NCBI RefSeq assembly: GCF_017377395.1
Contig: NZ_CP061800.1
Span: forward strand, 5,663,633-5,727,632
Origin: Desulfonema magnum
GTDB taxonomy: Bacteria > Desulfobacterota > Desulfobacteria > Desulfobacterales > 4be13
Length of the DNA: 64,000 bases
Reading direction: 5' to 3'
The notes below the pieces were generated by a model. That model worked only from the letters and a program-made list of their open reading frames with translations, made no database searches and had not been told where the DNA came from. A program made the translations under genes and the position numbers. Below, one piece after another: positions 33,801-44,700 of the stretch (position 1 is its first letter; every line of letters starts with the position of its first letter).

Positions 33801-35184
33801 GATCCTGCAACTGGATGAACATGATTCAAGCGTGGGGTATGAAACCCGGATTGAAGCCGCGATCCGGGCCTTCAGAAATCACTATGCCCAGACGCTTCAG
33901 ACTTCCGAAGCTGCTGAAACCAGGAAACTGGCAGAGCTTTGTCCGTCGCTTATTCCGGTGAGAGAAAAACAGGTGTCAGATAAAACTCTTCTTATTCCGA
34001 ACTGGGATAACATCGCTTTAAAACTGCTGGTTGCCAATCTCAGAAAAGAAGGCATTGACGCAAGATTACTGGAAGAGAGCGAAACAAGTATTCAGAAGAG
34101 CCTGCGACATAATACCGGTCAGTGTATTCCGCTGAATATCATGGCGCAGGAGTTTATTGATTATGTGGAAACACACAATCTTGATCCGGCAAGAACCGTA
34201 TTATGGACAATTCATTCATGGGTGGCATGTAATATCAGGTTGTTTCCGCATCATATAAAGACCATATTGAATGACTACGGAAACGGCATGGAAAAAGCCG
34301 GTGTGTATGCCGGAGGTCTGGCGTTTATGGATATTTCCGTAAAATTACCTGTAAATAACTATTTTGCCTATATGTTCGGCGGGCTTATCCGAAAGATGGG
34401 TTGCAGGATACGGCCTTATGAAAAGAAGAAGGGAGAAACAGACAGGATCATCAAAAAAAGTGTTGATGTTCTGACGGATGCGTTTTCCGGGAACCGCTCA
34501 AAAACAGATGCGCTTGATGAAGTGGTGTCCTGGTTTGAGGGGATTGACGTGACAACCGAATCCGGGAGTCGGCCAAAGGTGGCAATATTCGGTGATTTGT
34601 ATGTCCGGGACAATGATGTGATAAACCAGAATCTTATTCATTTTATCGAAGAAAATGGCGGGGAGGTCATTACAACGCCGTATAGCGAATATGCCAGGAT
34701 GGTCATCGGCTCCTATTTCAGAAAGTGGTTTTTTGAGGGTCATTATCTGAGCCTGATTTCTTCAAAGGCCATGATGACTGCGGTCACCACTATTGAAAAG
34801 ACATATTACAGGTATTTTGAACGGATTCTGAAGGAACCTCAGCCGGAATATCACGAGTCTTCGGAGAAGATTTTGTCTGAATACAATGTCAGGATCGAGA
34901 ATACCGGGGAGTCAATGGATAATATTCTGAAGATATTCCATATAAAAAAGCAGTATCCGGATGTTTCGCTGTTTGTGCAGACAAGTCCGGCATTCTGCTG
35001 CCCCTCGCTGGTCACTGAGGCAATGGCAAAAGACATTGAAAGGATAACCGGGATTCCTATTGTATCTGTCACTTATGACGGAACCGGCGGTATGAAAAAT
35101 GATGTGATTATTCCCTATCTCAGATACCCGAGAAAAAGCCGCACAGATAAGTCGTACAGATATGTATCGCAAGCGGGGGCATAG
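30898..35184 (+). CDS. Long 2-hydroxyacyl-CoA/benzoyl-CoA dehydratase activase-like protein
   Basis: A 1428-residue protein with two BadF/BadG/BcrA/BcrD-type ASKHA ATPase domains in tandem. Domain 1 is about residues 1-265 (LGIDIGSVSISVA; iron-sulfur cysteine Cys123 in CAAGTGSF). Domain 2 is about 330-600 (MGIDIGSTSTKAIL; IGSGTTGSGR; IEIGGQDSKF; Cys458 in CAAGTGSF). The rest contains a DUF2229-type region (from about 600) and a dehydratase-subunit-like part, with cysteines such as CQLCTNHC near 610. Activases of this kind use ATP to push an electron from a 4Fe-4S cluster at the dimer interface into a dehydratase or reductase. The ~1400-residue form is common in anaerobes, but its partner enzyme is unknown. 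No dehydratase gene lies beside it. Confidence 0.88.
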   Translation: MRLRSNILGIDIGSVSISVAEINPRREIVRTAYQFHHGNITENLRCVLNNFSVSEICGIASTSSTPSVIFVNKQYDNRISIIAAARHFHDRVGAVLVVGGEKFGLISFDEDGNYLNFKANTSCAAGTGSFLDQQAKRLNIGGIEELSEIAFRNKGPIPKIASRCAVFAKTDLVHAQQEGYTLAAICDGLCHGLAKNIADTLFAGEKLNAPVIFTGGVSKNRAVVRHIQAIIGKEVILDKIAAYGAVGAAFNLLDEIHLQKPLQITSGDEILIHKAVEKKYFYDPLELKYADYPEFHSVETYEYTAYDSADSDPVEVDIYEVLKSSHKYEVCMGIDIGSTSTKAILVNKDHAVLAGFYTRTAGRPVNALQKLFAAFEDMVQRKGINLQIIGSGTTGSGRKFIGKLIGADIVTDEITAHARAACELNPDVDTIIEIGGQDSKFTTLKNGRVTFSVMNTVCAAGTGSFIEEQAQKLGCPLSEYSARAVRRRSPIASDRCTVFMERDMNHYLSEGYAVNEVLASVLHSVRENYLTKVAVESSIGETIFFQGATAKNKALVAAFEQKLQKPIYVSEYCHLTGALGVALTLLDQGISDTKFRGTGLWKQHIPIQSEVCQLCTNHCKITLADVGKERIAYGFLCGRDYDTQKYVNNNLSGFDLLRERRKVFSFKRRKDYQEGVTIGIPAGLHLLEDLPFWKKFFDKLSVRTITSEQYNDAIKEGKQIANAEFCAPMAALHAHVKYLTERSDYIFLPVSIEKKSGEKGVRRQYCYYTQFSSALVSAVAQNSGSPKFSQKNRVLMPLVHYLYNSFHTKVQLYNMLKSVSALGISFFDVSAAYDTALEFRDSCLQTLKNTYKRESRKTSDLHVVLLGRPYTILSRSMNKGIPDIFASLGVKAFFQDMLSYEKEDIKSLEPLLNELHWHYASKILEAAEVVAQSETAYPVFVTSFRCSPDAFVLEYFKKLMGDHEKPYLILQLDEHDSSVGYETRIEAAIRAFRNHYAQTLQTSEAAETRKLAELCPSLIPVREKQVSDKTLLIPNWDNIALKLLVANLRKEGIDARLLEESETSIQKSLRHNTGQCIPLNIMAQEFIDYVETHNLDPARTVLWTIHSWVACNIRLFPHHIKTILNDYGNGMEKAGVYAGGLAFMDISVKLPVNNYFAYMFGGLIRKMGCRIRPYEKKKGETDRIIKKSVDVLTDAFSGNRSKTDALDEVVSWFEGIDVTTESGSRPKVAIFGDLYVRDNDVINQNLIHFIEENGGEVITTPYSEYARMVIGSYFRKWFFEGHYLSLISSKAMMTAVTTIEKTYYRYFERILKEPQPEYHESSEKILSEYNVRIENTGESMDNILKIFHIKKQYPDVSLFVQTSPAFCCPSLVTEAMAKDIERITGIPIVSVTYDGTGGMKNDVIIPYLRYPRKSRTDKSYRYVSQAGA

Positions 35185-35235
35185 GCTCAGAGTGGATAAT
35201 TGGCAATTTTTTCATTGAAAAACCTTCCTTTTTTT

Positions 35236-35326
35236 GGTAGTCCTGCAAAGGTAGTGATGAATCCCGTTCAGTTGCCCGGATAGCAGGACACTGAATCTCG
35301 TTCATCACTGCTTGTGCAGGACTGCC
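35236..35326. mobile_element. IS1-type MITE, copy 2
   Basis: Starts GGTAGTCCTGCAAAGGTAGT and ends GCAGGACTGCC, with CCCGTTCA...TGAATCTCG in the middle. It is the same family as the element in the ATPase-partner gene, and lies nine bases before the IS1-remnant terminus. Confidence 0.85.
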
Positions 35327-35334
35327 CCTTTATT

Positions 35335-35925
35335 GGTAGTCCTTAACAAGTAGTGATAGCTATTGTCGGAGCTATATGCAAATTGTAATGATGAATAAAA
35401 TTCCAAATTGCACCCAGATGGTTTTCCAACTTTTTGGAAAAAGACAGCGTTTTTCTTACCAAACGCGACACTCTTTGCCTGAGCCTAAGGTTGAACCTCT
35501 CAATATGACTGGTTTTACCGCTTTCCTTACCGACTGCCTTATGTCTTTTTGACGGAAAAATTTCTTCCTATGCGGACCGGAAATCAGTATGACATACAGC
35601 GCACTGACGATAAACGGGCGGCAATGAGTCCCGGATCCCCCCGCGCTCCTTTCCGATAACGGCTGCCGACATATACGCCGACAATTTTTTTGGAATCCTG
35701 ATCGATGGCGAGCCAAATTCAATATTTATAACCTTTGTTACCGACAAAGGACCACATTTCATCGCATTGAATTGTCATCGGTCTTTTTTTCTTGTGATTT
35801 CGATTTTCCGGGGGATATTTTCATATTTTTCATTAATATATTTTTGCAACCAGGGTTCGGATATGCCTGTGACTCTTGAAATTCCGGCTATCGGAATTTT
35901 TTCCAAAAGCAATATTCAGGGCAAA
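35335..35925 (-). pseudogene. Degraded IS1-family transposase and left terminus
   Basis: Read on the minus strand in three frames, the pieces are GISRVTGISEPWLQKYI, then MTIQCDEMWSFVGNKGYKY, a TGA where Trp is expected, IWLAIDQDSKKIVGVYVGSR, then SLPPVYRQCAVCHTDF, then AVGKESGKTSHIERFNLRLR, VSRLVRKTLSFSKKLENHLG and AIWNFIHHYN. This is the InsB-type transposase of IS1 (DDE catalytic core). Several frameshifts and the nonsense codon make it dead. The terminus GGTAGTCCTTAACAAGTAGT (35335) matches the ends of the 91-bp palindromic elements. The other terminus is not found up to 36.1 kb. Confidence 0.88.
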
Positions 35926-36102
35926 AAAATTGCTGGAAAACTTTTGACAAGGTACCTTAAAAAATCTGTTATGTTATACGGATAATAACTAAAAAAAATA
36001 TTTTTTCACAGTGTTACCCTGTAGAAAAATAAGAAAAAATATGTACTCAGATTATAAAACTGAAAGCAAAAATTTTTAATCAGGAATATCAGGAGCCGCA
36101 CC

Positions 36103-37611
36103 ATGCAAAAAATACTGAGCTTTATTTTGGTCGCCATGTTCATTTTGTCTTTTGGTCTCCCTGCCCACGCTCAGGAAGACAGAGGGCGGGCGTATTATGA
36201 TTTCGGAGTGTTTGCTTATGAAGACGGCGATTATGAGAGTGCTGAAAAAAATTTAAAGAAAGCCCTTGAATTTAATCCGGATAACCCTTTTTATAATCAT
36301 TATTTGGGAAAAATTTTTCTGAAAACAGAACGCTACCAGGAGGCAATGACATATTTTACCAAAGCCTGGAAAGCTGATCCGGATATATCCGGGTTGAAAT
36401 ATGATCTGGCTTTTCTGAATTACAAAATGTCTGATTATTCCAAATCATCTGAACTTTTTAAACAAATCGTCAAGACAGACCCATCAAATGTACTGGCACA
36501 CTACTATGCCGGTATAACCCTATACAAACAAAAACATTACCAGGCAGCTCCGGATTATTTCATCAACGCAGGTGAAAAAAGTCTCACTCTTCGCTCAAAT
36601 GCCTATTATCATGCCGGGATATGTTATCAGATGACAGGAAAAACTGAAAAAGCGATTGAAAAATTTGAGTATGTGAGAGACCATTCTGATTCAGAATCGC
36701 TGAAACAAGGTGCTGTAAAATGGCTCAGGGCGATTAAAACCGGGGGAAAGGATGTCAGCCCCTACAGCATTTATCTGAAAACAGGCCGCCGGTATGATGA
36801 TAACGTGACTCTGGATTCTGACAAAGACAGAGACGGATTGGACGCGGATAAACATGCGGATAAGGATGATTATGTTACTGTGGGATATTTTTCAGGCAAA
36901 TACAAATTTGTCAGCAGGAAGGACTTTCAGATCGGGGCAGGATACCGCCATTATCAGACATGGTATGATGAACTGGATGAATATAATCTGACAGTAAGTA
37001 TTTTTAATCTTTACACAAAATATCGTTTTGACACATTGGGGTTCGGATTCTCCTATATTCCCTCCTATTACTGGGTAGATTCTGAAAGCTATCTGAGACG
37101 TCATCGCCTGACTCCCCGGGTGACATGGGATGTCAGTGAGAACTTTATCACCAGAGTTTCATATAGTTACGATAAAAATGACTATTTTTCCCAGGATGGC
37201 AGCAGAAGCGGACATGCCAACGAGTTCTTTTGGGATTTCTATTACAGCCTTGCGAACGGAAAAGCCAGTCTGTTCGGCGGCTTGGGTTATGAAGACAATT
37301 CCGCTTCCGGTTCGGACTACTGTTATGGACAGCTAAAAACAAAATTAGCCATATCCTTTAATCTTCCCTGGAAACTGAACCTGAGCTTAATGGGAAAATA
37401 TTACGATAAAAAATATGATCATACGGATACGGTTTATCATGTTAAACGAGATGATAACAAATACATCGGGTCCGTATCGCTCTCCCGCAGCTTATTTTAT
37501 GATTGGCTGAGTATCGGGGCAGATTTTGATTATACAAAAAAAGATTCCAATATCAGCATATACGAATACGACAAAAAAGTAACGACCCTGTCGGTGACAG
37601 CAACGTTTTAA
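36103..37611 (+). CDS. TPR-containing outer-membrane beta-barrel protein
   Basis: 502 residues with a signal peptide (1-23, ending AHA). Residues 27-205 hold about five TPR units (e.g. YYDFGVFAYEDGDYESAEKNL, AHYYAGITLYKQKHYQAAPDYF). From about 217 the sequence changes to alternating polar/aromatic strands rich in Tyr and Asp and ends SVTATF, with the C-terminal Phe expected for a beta-barrel assembled by Bam. The layout resembles TPR-plus-barrel proteins used to export or assemble surface proteins, such as Slam-type modifiers. The FecR gene and the giant surface protein follow on the same strand, so a role in displaying that protein is a reasonable inference. Confidence 0.8.
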   Translation: MQKILSFILVAMFILSFGLPAHAQEDRGRAYYDFGVFAYEDGDYESAEKNLKKALEFNPDNPFYNHYLGKIFLKTERYQEAMTYFTKAWKADPDISGLKYDLAFLNYKMSDYSKSSELFKQIVKTDPSNVLAHYYAGITLYKQKHYQAAPDYFINAGEKSLTLRSNAYYHAGICYQMTGKTEKAIEKFEYVRDHSDSESLKQGAVKWLRAIKTGGKDVSPYSIYLKTGRRYDDNVTLDSDKDRDGLDADKHADKDDYVTVGYFSGKYKFVSRKDFQIGAGYRHYQTWYDELDEYNLTVSIFNLYTKYRFDTLGFGFSYIPSYYWVDSESYLRRHRLTPRVTWDVSENFITRVSYSYDKNDYFSQDGSRSGHANEFFWDFYYSLANGKASLFGGLGYEDNSASGSDYCYGQLKTKLAISFNLPWKLNLSLMGKYYDKKYDHTDTVYHVKRDDNKYIGSVSLSRSLFYDWLSIGADFDYTKKDSNISIYEYDKKVTTLSVTATF

Positions 37612-37668
37612 GAATTGAGAATTGAGAATTGAATGCCGATTTTCCAGTTTCCAGTTTCCAGTTTCAAA
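37611..37668. repeat. Heptamer repeats (GAGAATT; TTTCCAG)
   Basis: About three GAGAATT units and four TTTCCAG units fill the 70-bp gap between the TPR-barrel and FecR genes, ending just before a GGGGGGAA ribosome site. Confidence 0.8.
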
Positions 37669-37681
37669 CTAAGGGGGGAAT

Positions 37682-38674
37682 ATGAGTGTAATGGCGAGAA
37701 CTTTCTTCTATGTGTCAGGGGTGCTGTTGATGTTTTTATTTGTTATCGGAGGGATGGGCGAAACCGACAACGCATACGCCGAGTCTGTGTTTCCTGATAA
37801 TGTGAAAATTGAGGAGGAATTCAAGCCGGGTGTGGGTCATCCTGTGGGAAAGGTTCAGCTGTTACAGGGAAAGGCGGCTGTTATTCATAAAAATACTTTG
37901 TTTTACTATTGGGCTAAAAAAGATATGCCGCTTTTTGAAGGAGACACAATTGTTACCGGGGAAAAAGGACGTATCAGATTTGAGCTGAATGACGGAAGCA
38001 TACTGACATTGTCTTCCGAGACAAAATTGGTAATCAGTCAAAGTATTTATGAACCTATCAGCAAAACCCGTTCTTCTTTTCTGGGTATGACGTTAGGCAA
38101 AGCCCGTTTTTGGGTGAAAAAGCTGGTTAATTTCAAACGTTCTGATTTTAAGGTGAAAACAAAAACCGCTGTTGTCGGGGTCAGAGGGTCTGATTTTATT
38201 GTGACCGCGGATGCGGAGCGTACCGAGGTTACCGCTCTTGAAAAAACCCGCCTGGAAATCATAAGCTTAGTGGGGCCGGAAGCAGACCCGACAGTGCTTC
38301 TGGATTTTGAGCAGACTGTGATTGAGGAAGGCGCTCTTCCTTTTGAAGCTCAACCGTCATTTCCCGAAGATATTGAAATCCTAAAGGACCATTTTACAAT
38401 TACCCCTGAAGGCGTTGAAGAAACCTTTAAGCCACCTGAAGAAGGTATCTTTGTATCAGATAATGTGCCTGTCAGACCGGAAGAACCTGAACAGATTGTG
38501 ACAACAGCAGATATAATTAAAAAAGATATCGTCAGACGAATTGAAAAAATGACAGCGCAATCAGATATCAAAAATATAGAAAACACGGCACAGAGGATAA
38601 TGGAAGACATAATAATCCCAGATCAGCCGACAGAACCGAAACCGCTGCCCCCCTTCCCTGGTGAACCTGAGTAA
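37682..38674 (+). CDS. FecR-domain secreted protein
   Basis: 330 residues. A signal peptide or anchor covers residues 7-32 (hydrophobic, ending AYAES). Residues 55-165 are a FecR-like domain: GKVQLLQGKAAV, GDTIVTGEKGRIRFELNDGSILTLSS, a KARFWVKKL strand and the TKTAVVGVRGSDFIV signature. The remainder is acidic and proline-rich and ends PLPPFPGEPE. FecR domains in this setting usually bind periplasmic or surface partners rather than sense iron. It is the middle gene of the TPR-barrel/FecR/giant-adhesin set. Confidence 0.85.
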   Translation: MSVMARTFFYVSGVLLMFLFVIGGMGETDNAYAESVFPDNVKIEEEFKPGVGHPVGKVQLLQGKAAVIHKNTLFYYWAKKDMPLFEGDTIVTGEKGRIRFELNDGSILTLSSETKLVISQSIYEPISKTRSSFLGMTLGKARFWVKKLVNFKRSDFKVKTKTAVVGVRGSDFIVTADAERTEVTALEKTRLEIISLVGPEADPTVLLDFEQTVIEEGALPFEAQPSFPEDIEILKDHFTITPEGVEETFKPPEEGIFVSDNVPVRPEEPEQIVTTADIIKKDIVRRIEKMTAQSDIKNIENTAQRIMEDIIIPDQPTEPKPLPPFPGEPE

Positions 38675-38676
38675 TT

Positions 38677-38756
38677 TGAAACTGGAAACTGGGGTACAAA
38701 TTTACAGTTTCCAGTTTCAAATTTTCAGTTTCCAGTTTCCAGTTTCCAATTTCAAA
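38677..38756. repeat. Heptamer repeats (TTTCCAG/TTTCAAA variants)
   Basis: Degenerate 7-bp units fill the gap between the FecR gene and the giant gene. They explain an apparent 36-codon N-terminal extension of the giant ORF (QFQIFSFQF), which is not protein. Confidence 0.8.
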
Positions 38757-38768
38757 GAGGTGAGACAA

Positions 38769-41700
38769 ATGATGAAAAGAAACATAACCACAGCCATTGT
38801 TATTGTTTTGTTGGTATTAGGTGGGAGCATATTTGGAAATGCTCAGACAGACAAAATATATTATGTGAGTGCGGACAGAGCGAATGATCTTGGTGACGGG
38901 TTATCATGGGAAACCGCGAAAAAGACCATTCAGTCGGCCATTGACTCAGCCTCAGGCGGCGACGAAGTATGGGTAACACAAGGAATTTACCATGAAACCA
39001 TAACGTTGAAACAAAATGTTTCAATTTTTGGCGGATTTATAAATGAGGAATCTCAAAAAGAACAAAGGGGCGGCAATTTCTCGACCATTGATGCCTCGGG
39101 GCTTCCAGCCCCAAACCATGTGGTCACAGGGGCAGATAACGCAACCATAGACGGATTCATCATCACCGGCGGAAAAGCCAATGGAACAACATTCCCGGAT
39201 AACAGCGGCGGCGGGATGTTCAATAATTCTGTATCTCCCGTGGTTATCAGGTGTATCTTTACAGGGAATTCAGCAGAAACAGGGGCCGGAATGTTTAATG
39301 AGAAATCCTCTCCCCAAGTGACCAACTGCCTTTTTTATCTGAACACTGCTGAAAATGGCGGAGGCATGTATAATCTTTCTTCCTCCTCACCAAGTGTGAC
39401 CAACTGCACCTTTAGTAAAAATTCCGTGACTGTCGCAGGCGGAGGGATATATAACACGGACGTATCATCTCCAATGATAACAAACTGTATTTTATGGGAT
39501 AATACAGCGGTGTCAAGCGGAAATGAGATATATAACGCTGTTGGCAGCACACCAAATGTCCGTTACAGCAATATCAGGGGCTGGCCCAACGGTGTGGGCA
39601 ATATTGACAGCAATCCCATGTTTGCTGATGCGCCTTCCAATGACTTCCACCTCAGCCCGGGTTCTCCCTGTATTGACGCAGGCACAAGTGACGCGGTACC
39701 GTCCAGAGATTTTGAGGGCGATGAAAGACATGATGATCCCGATACGCCCAATACCGGCGTGGGAAAACCGCCATCAACTGTGAACTACTATGATATCGGG
39801 GCGGATGAATTTGTCTCTTCTCCGGTATCCGATACTTACTACATGGATATTACTAACGGTGACAACGCCTATGACGGTACCAGTGCCGACACCCCCTGGA
39901 AGACACTTCATTATGCAATTTCCCGTATCAATGAGAAGGCGGCGGGAACTTATACTCTGCGGATACGACCCGGAACTTACAATATTGAAAACGGAGAACA
40001 AGATGCAGAACTTATTATTACTCAAAATAATCTGACCATTGAGGGAACAGAGGACGTTGTTATTTCTGGATCTGCCGGGGGCGAAATCTTTGACGGAATA
40101 AAAATTGCAGCTTCAAATGTGACCATAAGAAACTTGGCGATAACAGGTTTTACAGAGTATTACAAATCAGGTATCAACATTACCGGCTCGGAGAACATCA
40201 TATCTGGTTGCAGCATTTATAATAACTGGAGCGGAATCACTATTCAGCCGGAGAGCAAAGGTAATATCATACGCAATAACTGCAACATTTATAATAACAC
40301 CGATGCAGGAGTCATTATTGATGGAAGCAGCGATAACCAAATCCATGACAATCGGCGTTCCGCATCTTCGGATATCAGACTTCCGGACAGAGGTGTCCAC
40401 GATAATGGCCTGGAATGGTCAGCAGGTATAAAAATCATAAATGGTGCAGCGAATAATTCAGTTTATGATAATGATATTTACTGGTCAGGGATCGCGGAAC
40501 ATCCTCAGCCATATGGCATCTTAATTAAAGACGCAGGCACAGGAAATGTGATCTCTGACAATGCAATTTACGGGCATAAGGGGGAGGAGTCTTATGGTAT
40601 CAATGTGGAAAATTCTGCGCTTGATATTAAGCGAAACGTGATCCATGACAATTACAAGGGAATTTACGTTTCAACAAACAAAAGTTTTGAAACCTTTCGT
40701 ATATGGAACAATCTTATTTACGACCCTTCCGGTATTCAGCAGTTCGGGATTTACTTCAGCGATAGCTCCGAACTAGGAGGGGCCCCTCTCATTTATCATA
40801 ACACCATCGTCGGAGGGGGCGATTCCGGTATTTATATCGAAGGCGGAACACCGGATATTAAATATAACATCATCGGGCAGTTTGCCAACGCCGGAATCAA
40901 TGTCGGCGGCGGAGAGCCAATTATTGAATACAATGATGTTTATGGCAATGAAACCAACTATTCGGGGGCAGATGAGGAAAATCTCAGCAACACCAATATT
41001 TCCGCAGATCCCTTATTTAAAGATGCGGGAAATAATGACTACCATCTTAAAAACGATTCTCCGTGTCTTGACACCATTCCCCAAGCAGCAACAAATCCGG
41101 TAAAAAAAGATGCAGATAACAATGACAGACCCTTTGGTGACGGATATGACATGGGATGTTACGAGTCACAGGAAATAGTTCAGTACACATTGACTGTTAC
41201 CATCTCTCACGAGGAAAGAGGTGCCGTGACCGCTGATGTCGGAATAACCTGCTCAGGAAGCCTTTGTACCGGCGTTTATAATTCCGGAACCGATGTAACA
41301 CTCACTGCTTCGCCCACAGAGGGCTACCAGTTTACCTACTGGAAAACAGAGACTTCAGGCGATTTCTCAAATCCGGCCACCATCACGATAGATGCTGATA
41401 AAACAGTGGTCGCTGTTTTTAATCCTGAGATATCCGGCTGGACCCAGATCAATTCGAATGGGTTGGGAAACCCGGATAATCATGGCGTTTCCACCATGGC
41501 TGTTTATAATAATTCGCTTTATATGGGAACAGCCAACAGCGCGGATGGCTTTGAGATATTGAAATATGACAGCGGAACTGACGTGCTTTCCATGAAGACA
41601 GGGGGCATCGGAAATCTTGGTAACACAGAAGCCGCATCCATGGCTGTATATAAAGAAAAGCTTTATGTGGGAACAACAAACTCTGTTACAGGCGCCGAGG

Positions 41701-44700
41701 TATGGGAATATGACGGACAAGACAACTGGAATCAGGTAAATACCCGCGGATTCGGGGATTCCGGAAACACATCTGCCGCAACCATGGCTGTGTATGATGA
41801 TTTCCTTTATGTGGGAACAGAAAATAAAGAACAAGGGGCCGGGATATGGAAATATGACGGAACAGCCTGGACCCGGACAGACACCTTCTGGCGTTCAGAT
41901 AATGAACGGGCAGAGACCATGGCGGTCTATAATGGCAAGCTGTATGTGGGAACGAGGAACACGCTGAATGGTGCTGAGGTGTGGACATATGGCGAGAATC
42001 AGAGCTGGAGTACAGGAAACCCGAATCATGAAAGTGTTTCCGCCATGGCGGTGTACAATGGCTTTCTTTACACAGGATCACTCAACACAACAGAGGGCGC
42101 GGGCATATGGAAATATGACGGATCCGATTGGACACAGGTAATTACGCCGAATCTGTCTGACTCAAAGAATATATCCGCTGACACCATGGTTGCCCACGGA
42201 GATTATCTTTATTTGGGATCATGGAACCCTGACGGAGATGAAGTCAGAGAATATGACGGAACAAGTTTTAAACAGATAAACCTCAATGCGTTTGGCAATT
42301 ATTACAATGATGGCGGCTTAAAAGCCATGGCTGTTTACGATGGCAACCTTTATGTCGGAACATGGAACAGTGTCCAGGGGACAGAACTCTGGGCATACAA
42401 ACTGCCTGCTGTGTCTCCGGTTCAGCATACGCTTACGGTGTCCGTTCCCGAACGCGGCGGTAAGATAACAGAATGCGGAACAGAGAACGGAGAATGCCGA
42501 ATAACTTGTCCGGAGGACTGCTCAGAAATCTATGACGCAGACACGGCAGTGACCCTCACGGCTTCTCCGGAAACAGGGTATCAGTTTGACCATTGGGAAG
42601 ATGTGAACACTTCTGAAATCTTAGGAACTTCGGAAGCATTCATCCTCACCATGGATTCGAATAAGGATGTGAAGGCGGTCTTTAAACAACAGTACTTCCT
42701 GAATGTTTTGATATCTCCTAACAAGGAATGGGGATCAGTGTCCGGTGACAACATAAGCTGTCCTGATGACTGCGACGAAGCGTATGACGCGACAGCTCCT
42801 CCTGCCACGGTCACGCTTACTGCTACGCCAAAGGATGGCTATCTGTTTGAGCATTGGGAATGGCAGGACGGAACGCTGAGTGAAAGCAATCCGATTCAGA
42901 TCACCATGGATTCCAATAAGGCTGTGGACGCGGTTTTTACAAAAAAAACAGAGGGGAGCATTTCCGGCCATGTGTATGAGAAAGACGGCACAACATCTGT
43001 TCCCAATGTCTATATTTGGGTTGAAGACTATGAAACAGGTGAATGGAAGGGAGAGGGCAGCACAGATGAAAATGGTGCGTATCTCATCAGTGATTTGTCT
43101 CCGGGGACATACCGGGTTGGAATGGCTTCTGATTTTTGCGCCTCAGATGCTCCATATGTACTTGAATTCTATAAAGACGAATATGATTATGAGCAGGCCG
43201 GAATGGTTTCAGTGATACCGTCCGAAAATACCCCGAATATTGACTTCACGCTTATCCGGATACAGCCCAGGGAAACGCCTGAGGCAGCGATCAGGCACGG
43301 ACTTGCCTGGCTGTCGAAAATCCAGAACCCGGACGGATCATGGGGAACCCTGTATGCTCTGGCAAAGACCGCACTGGCTGTTTTGCTGTTTGAAGAATAT
43401 GCCCTGGATCAGGGATATGAATCTCCTCTCAGCCCTTCTTATGTTTACAACAGCCAGGTGAGGACCGGTCTGAGATACCTGTTCCTCCATGCACATACCA
43501 TAAATATCAGCAATCAGCCTGCCGGGAATCCGGATACAGATGGCAATGGCATAGGAATTTACTTTGATTTGCCAGAACAAGAAGAAGATGAAAATGATGA
43601 TGCTGAGAGCTATGTCATTTATAACACAAGCATTGCCATGATGGCAATTGCCGCCAGCAGCGAAATAAGAGACATGCTGACAGACATCCCGGACAGTTTC
43701 CTGAAGGAATGGACCTATAAAAAAGTGATCCAGAATACCGCGGATTATCTTGCCTGGGCACAGACTGATACGGGAAAGGGCAGAGGCGGATGGCGTTATG
43801 AACCTTCGGACAATGAAGCGGGAGAGAGCGATCAGTCCAACTCAGGATGGGCAGCCATAGGGCTTGCTTATGCTCAGGAAAGATTTGGGATCACCATCCC
43901 GGATTTTGTCAGAAGCGAGCTTAATCTCTGGATAGATTTCATACAGGATGATGTTGACGGAGACGATAATGACGGCGGCTCATACTACACTGACGCTTGG
44001 GATGCTTCGGATGATATTAATATCCTCGAAACCGGTAACCTGCTTCAGCAAATGGCGTTTGTCGGCGATACAGCCGAAACCCCGAGAGTGAAGGATGCCA
44101 TTGATTATCTCAGGAGACACTGGCAGGACACTGAGTCTGATGCAGGATGGCGAAAATGTCCGTCCGGCTATCACGCCGCCTATACTGTCATGAAAGGGCT
44201 GAACGCACTTCATGTGGATTACATCGCGGATTCCATTGACTGGTTCCGAGACTTTAAAAATGCTCTGCTTTCCGAGCAGACCAGCGAAGGCTGGTGGCCT
44301 ATGTGCTGCTGGGATGACGGCGAAATAATTTTGTCATCCGAATGGGCCATGCTCACGCTGATGAGACCAAGGGTTACAGTAAAATTTGCCCTGTCTGTTT
44401 CAATTTCAGACGAGGACGGAGGAACAATATCAGGTTCAGGAATAAGCTGCCCCGGAGACTGCTCGGAAACTTATTTCTCAGGAACTCCTGTGACACTCAC
44501 GGCAAAGCACAAACCGGGCTATCTGTTTGACCACTGGAAAATACAAGACGGAATCCTGACTGACGACAGCAATCCAATTACAATTGTCATGGATTCAGAC
44601 AGAGCAGTGAGGGCCGTTTTTGTTCCTGAAACAGATACCACGCCGCCTTCAGTGAGTTCCGTCAGTCCGCGGGATAACCAAAATGAGATACCTTTGGACA

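Noticed and set aside
20500..35925. TGA read as tryptophan (two conserved Trp positions carry TGA)
   Set aside because: Both cases are in genes with other lesions. Intact genes here use TGG for Trp and end at TGA (for example cbiA), so these are plain nonsense changes.
38661..38768. Start of the giant protein at GTG 38661
   Set aside because: The first 36 codons overlap the FecR gene and heptamer repeats; ATG 38769 has a good ribosome site and a signal peptide.
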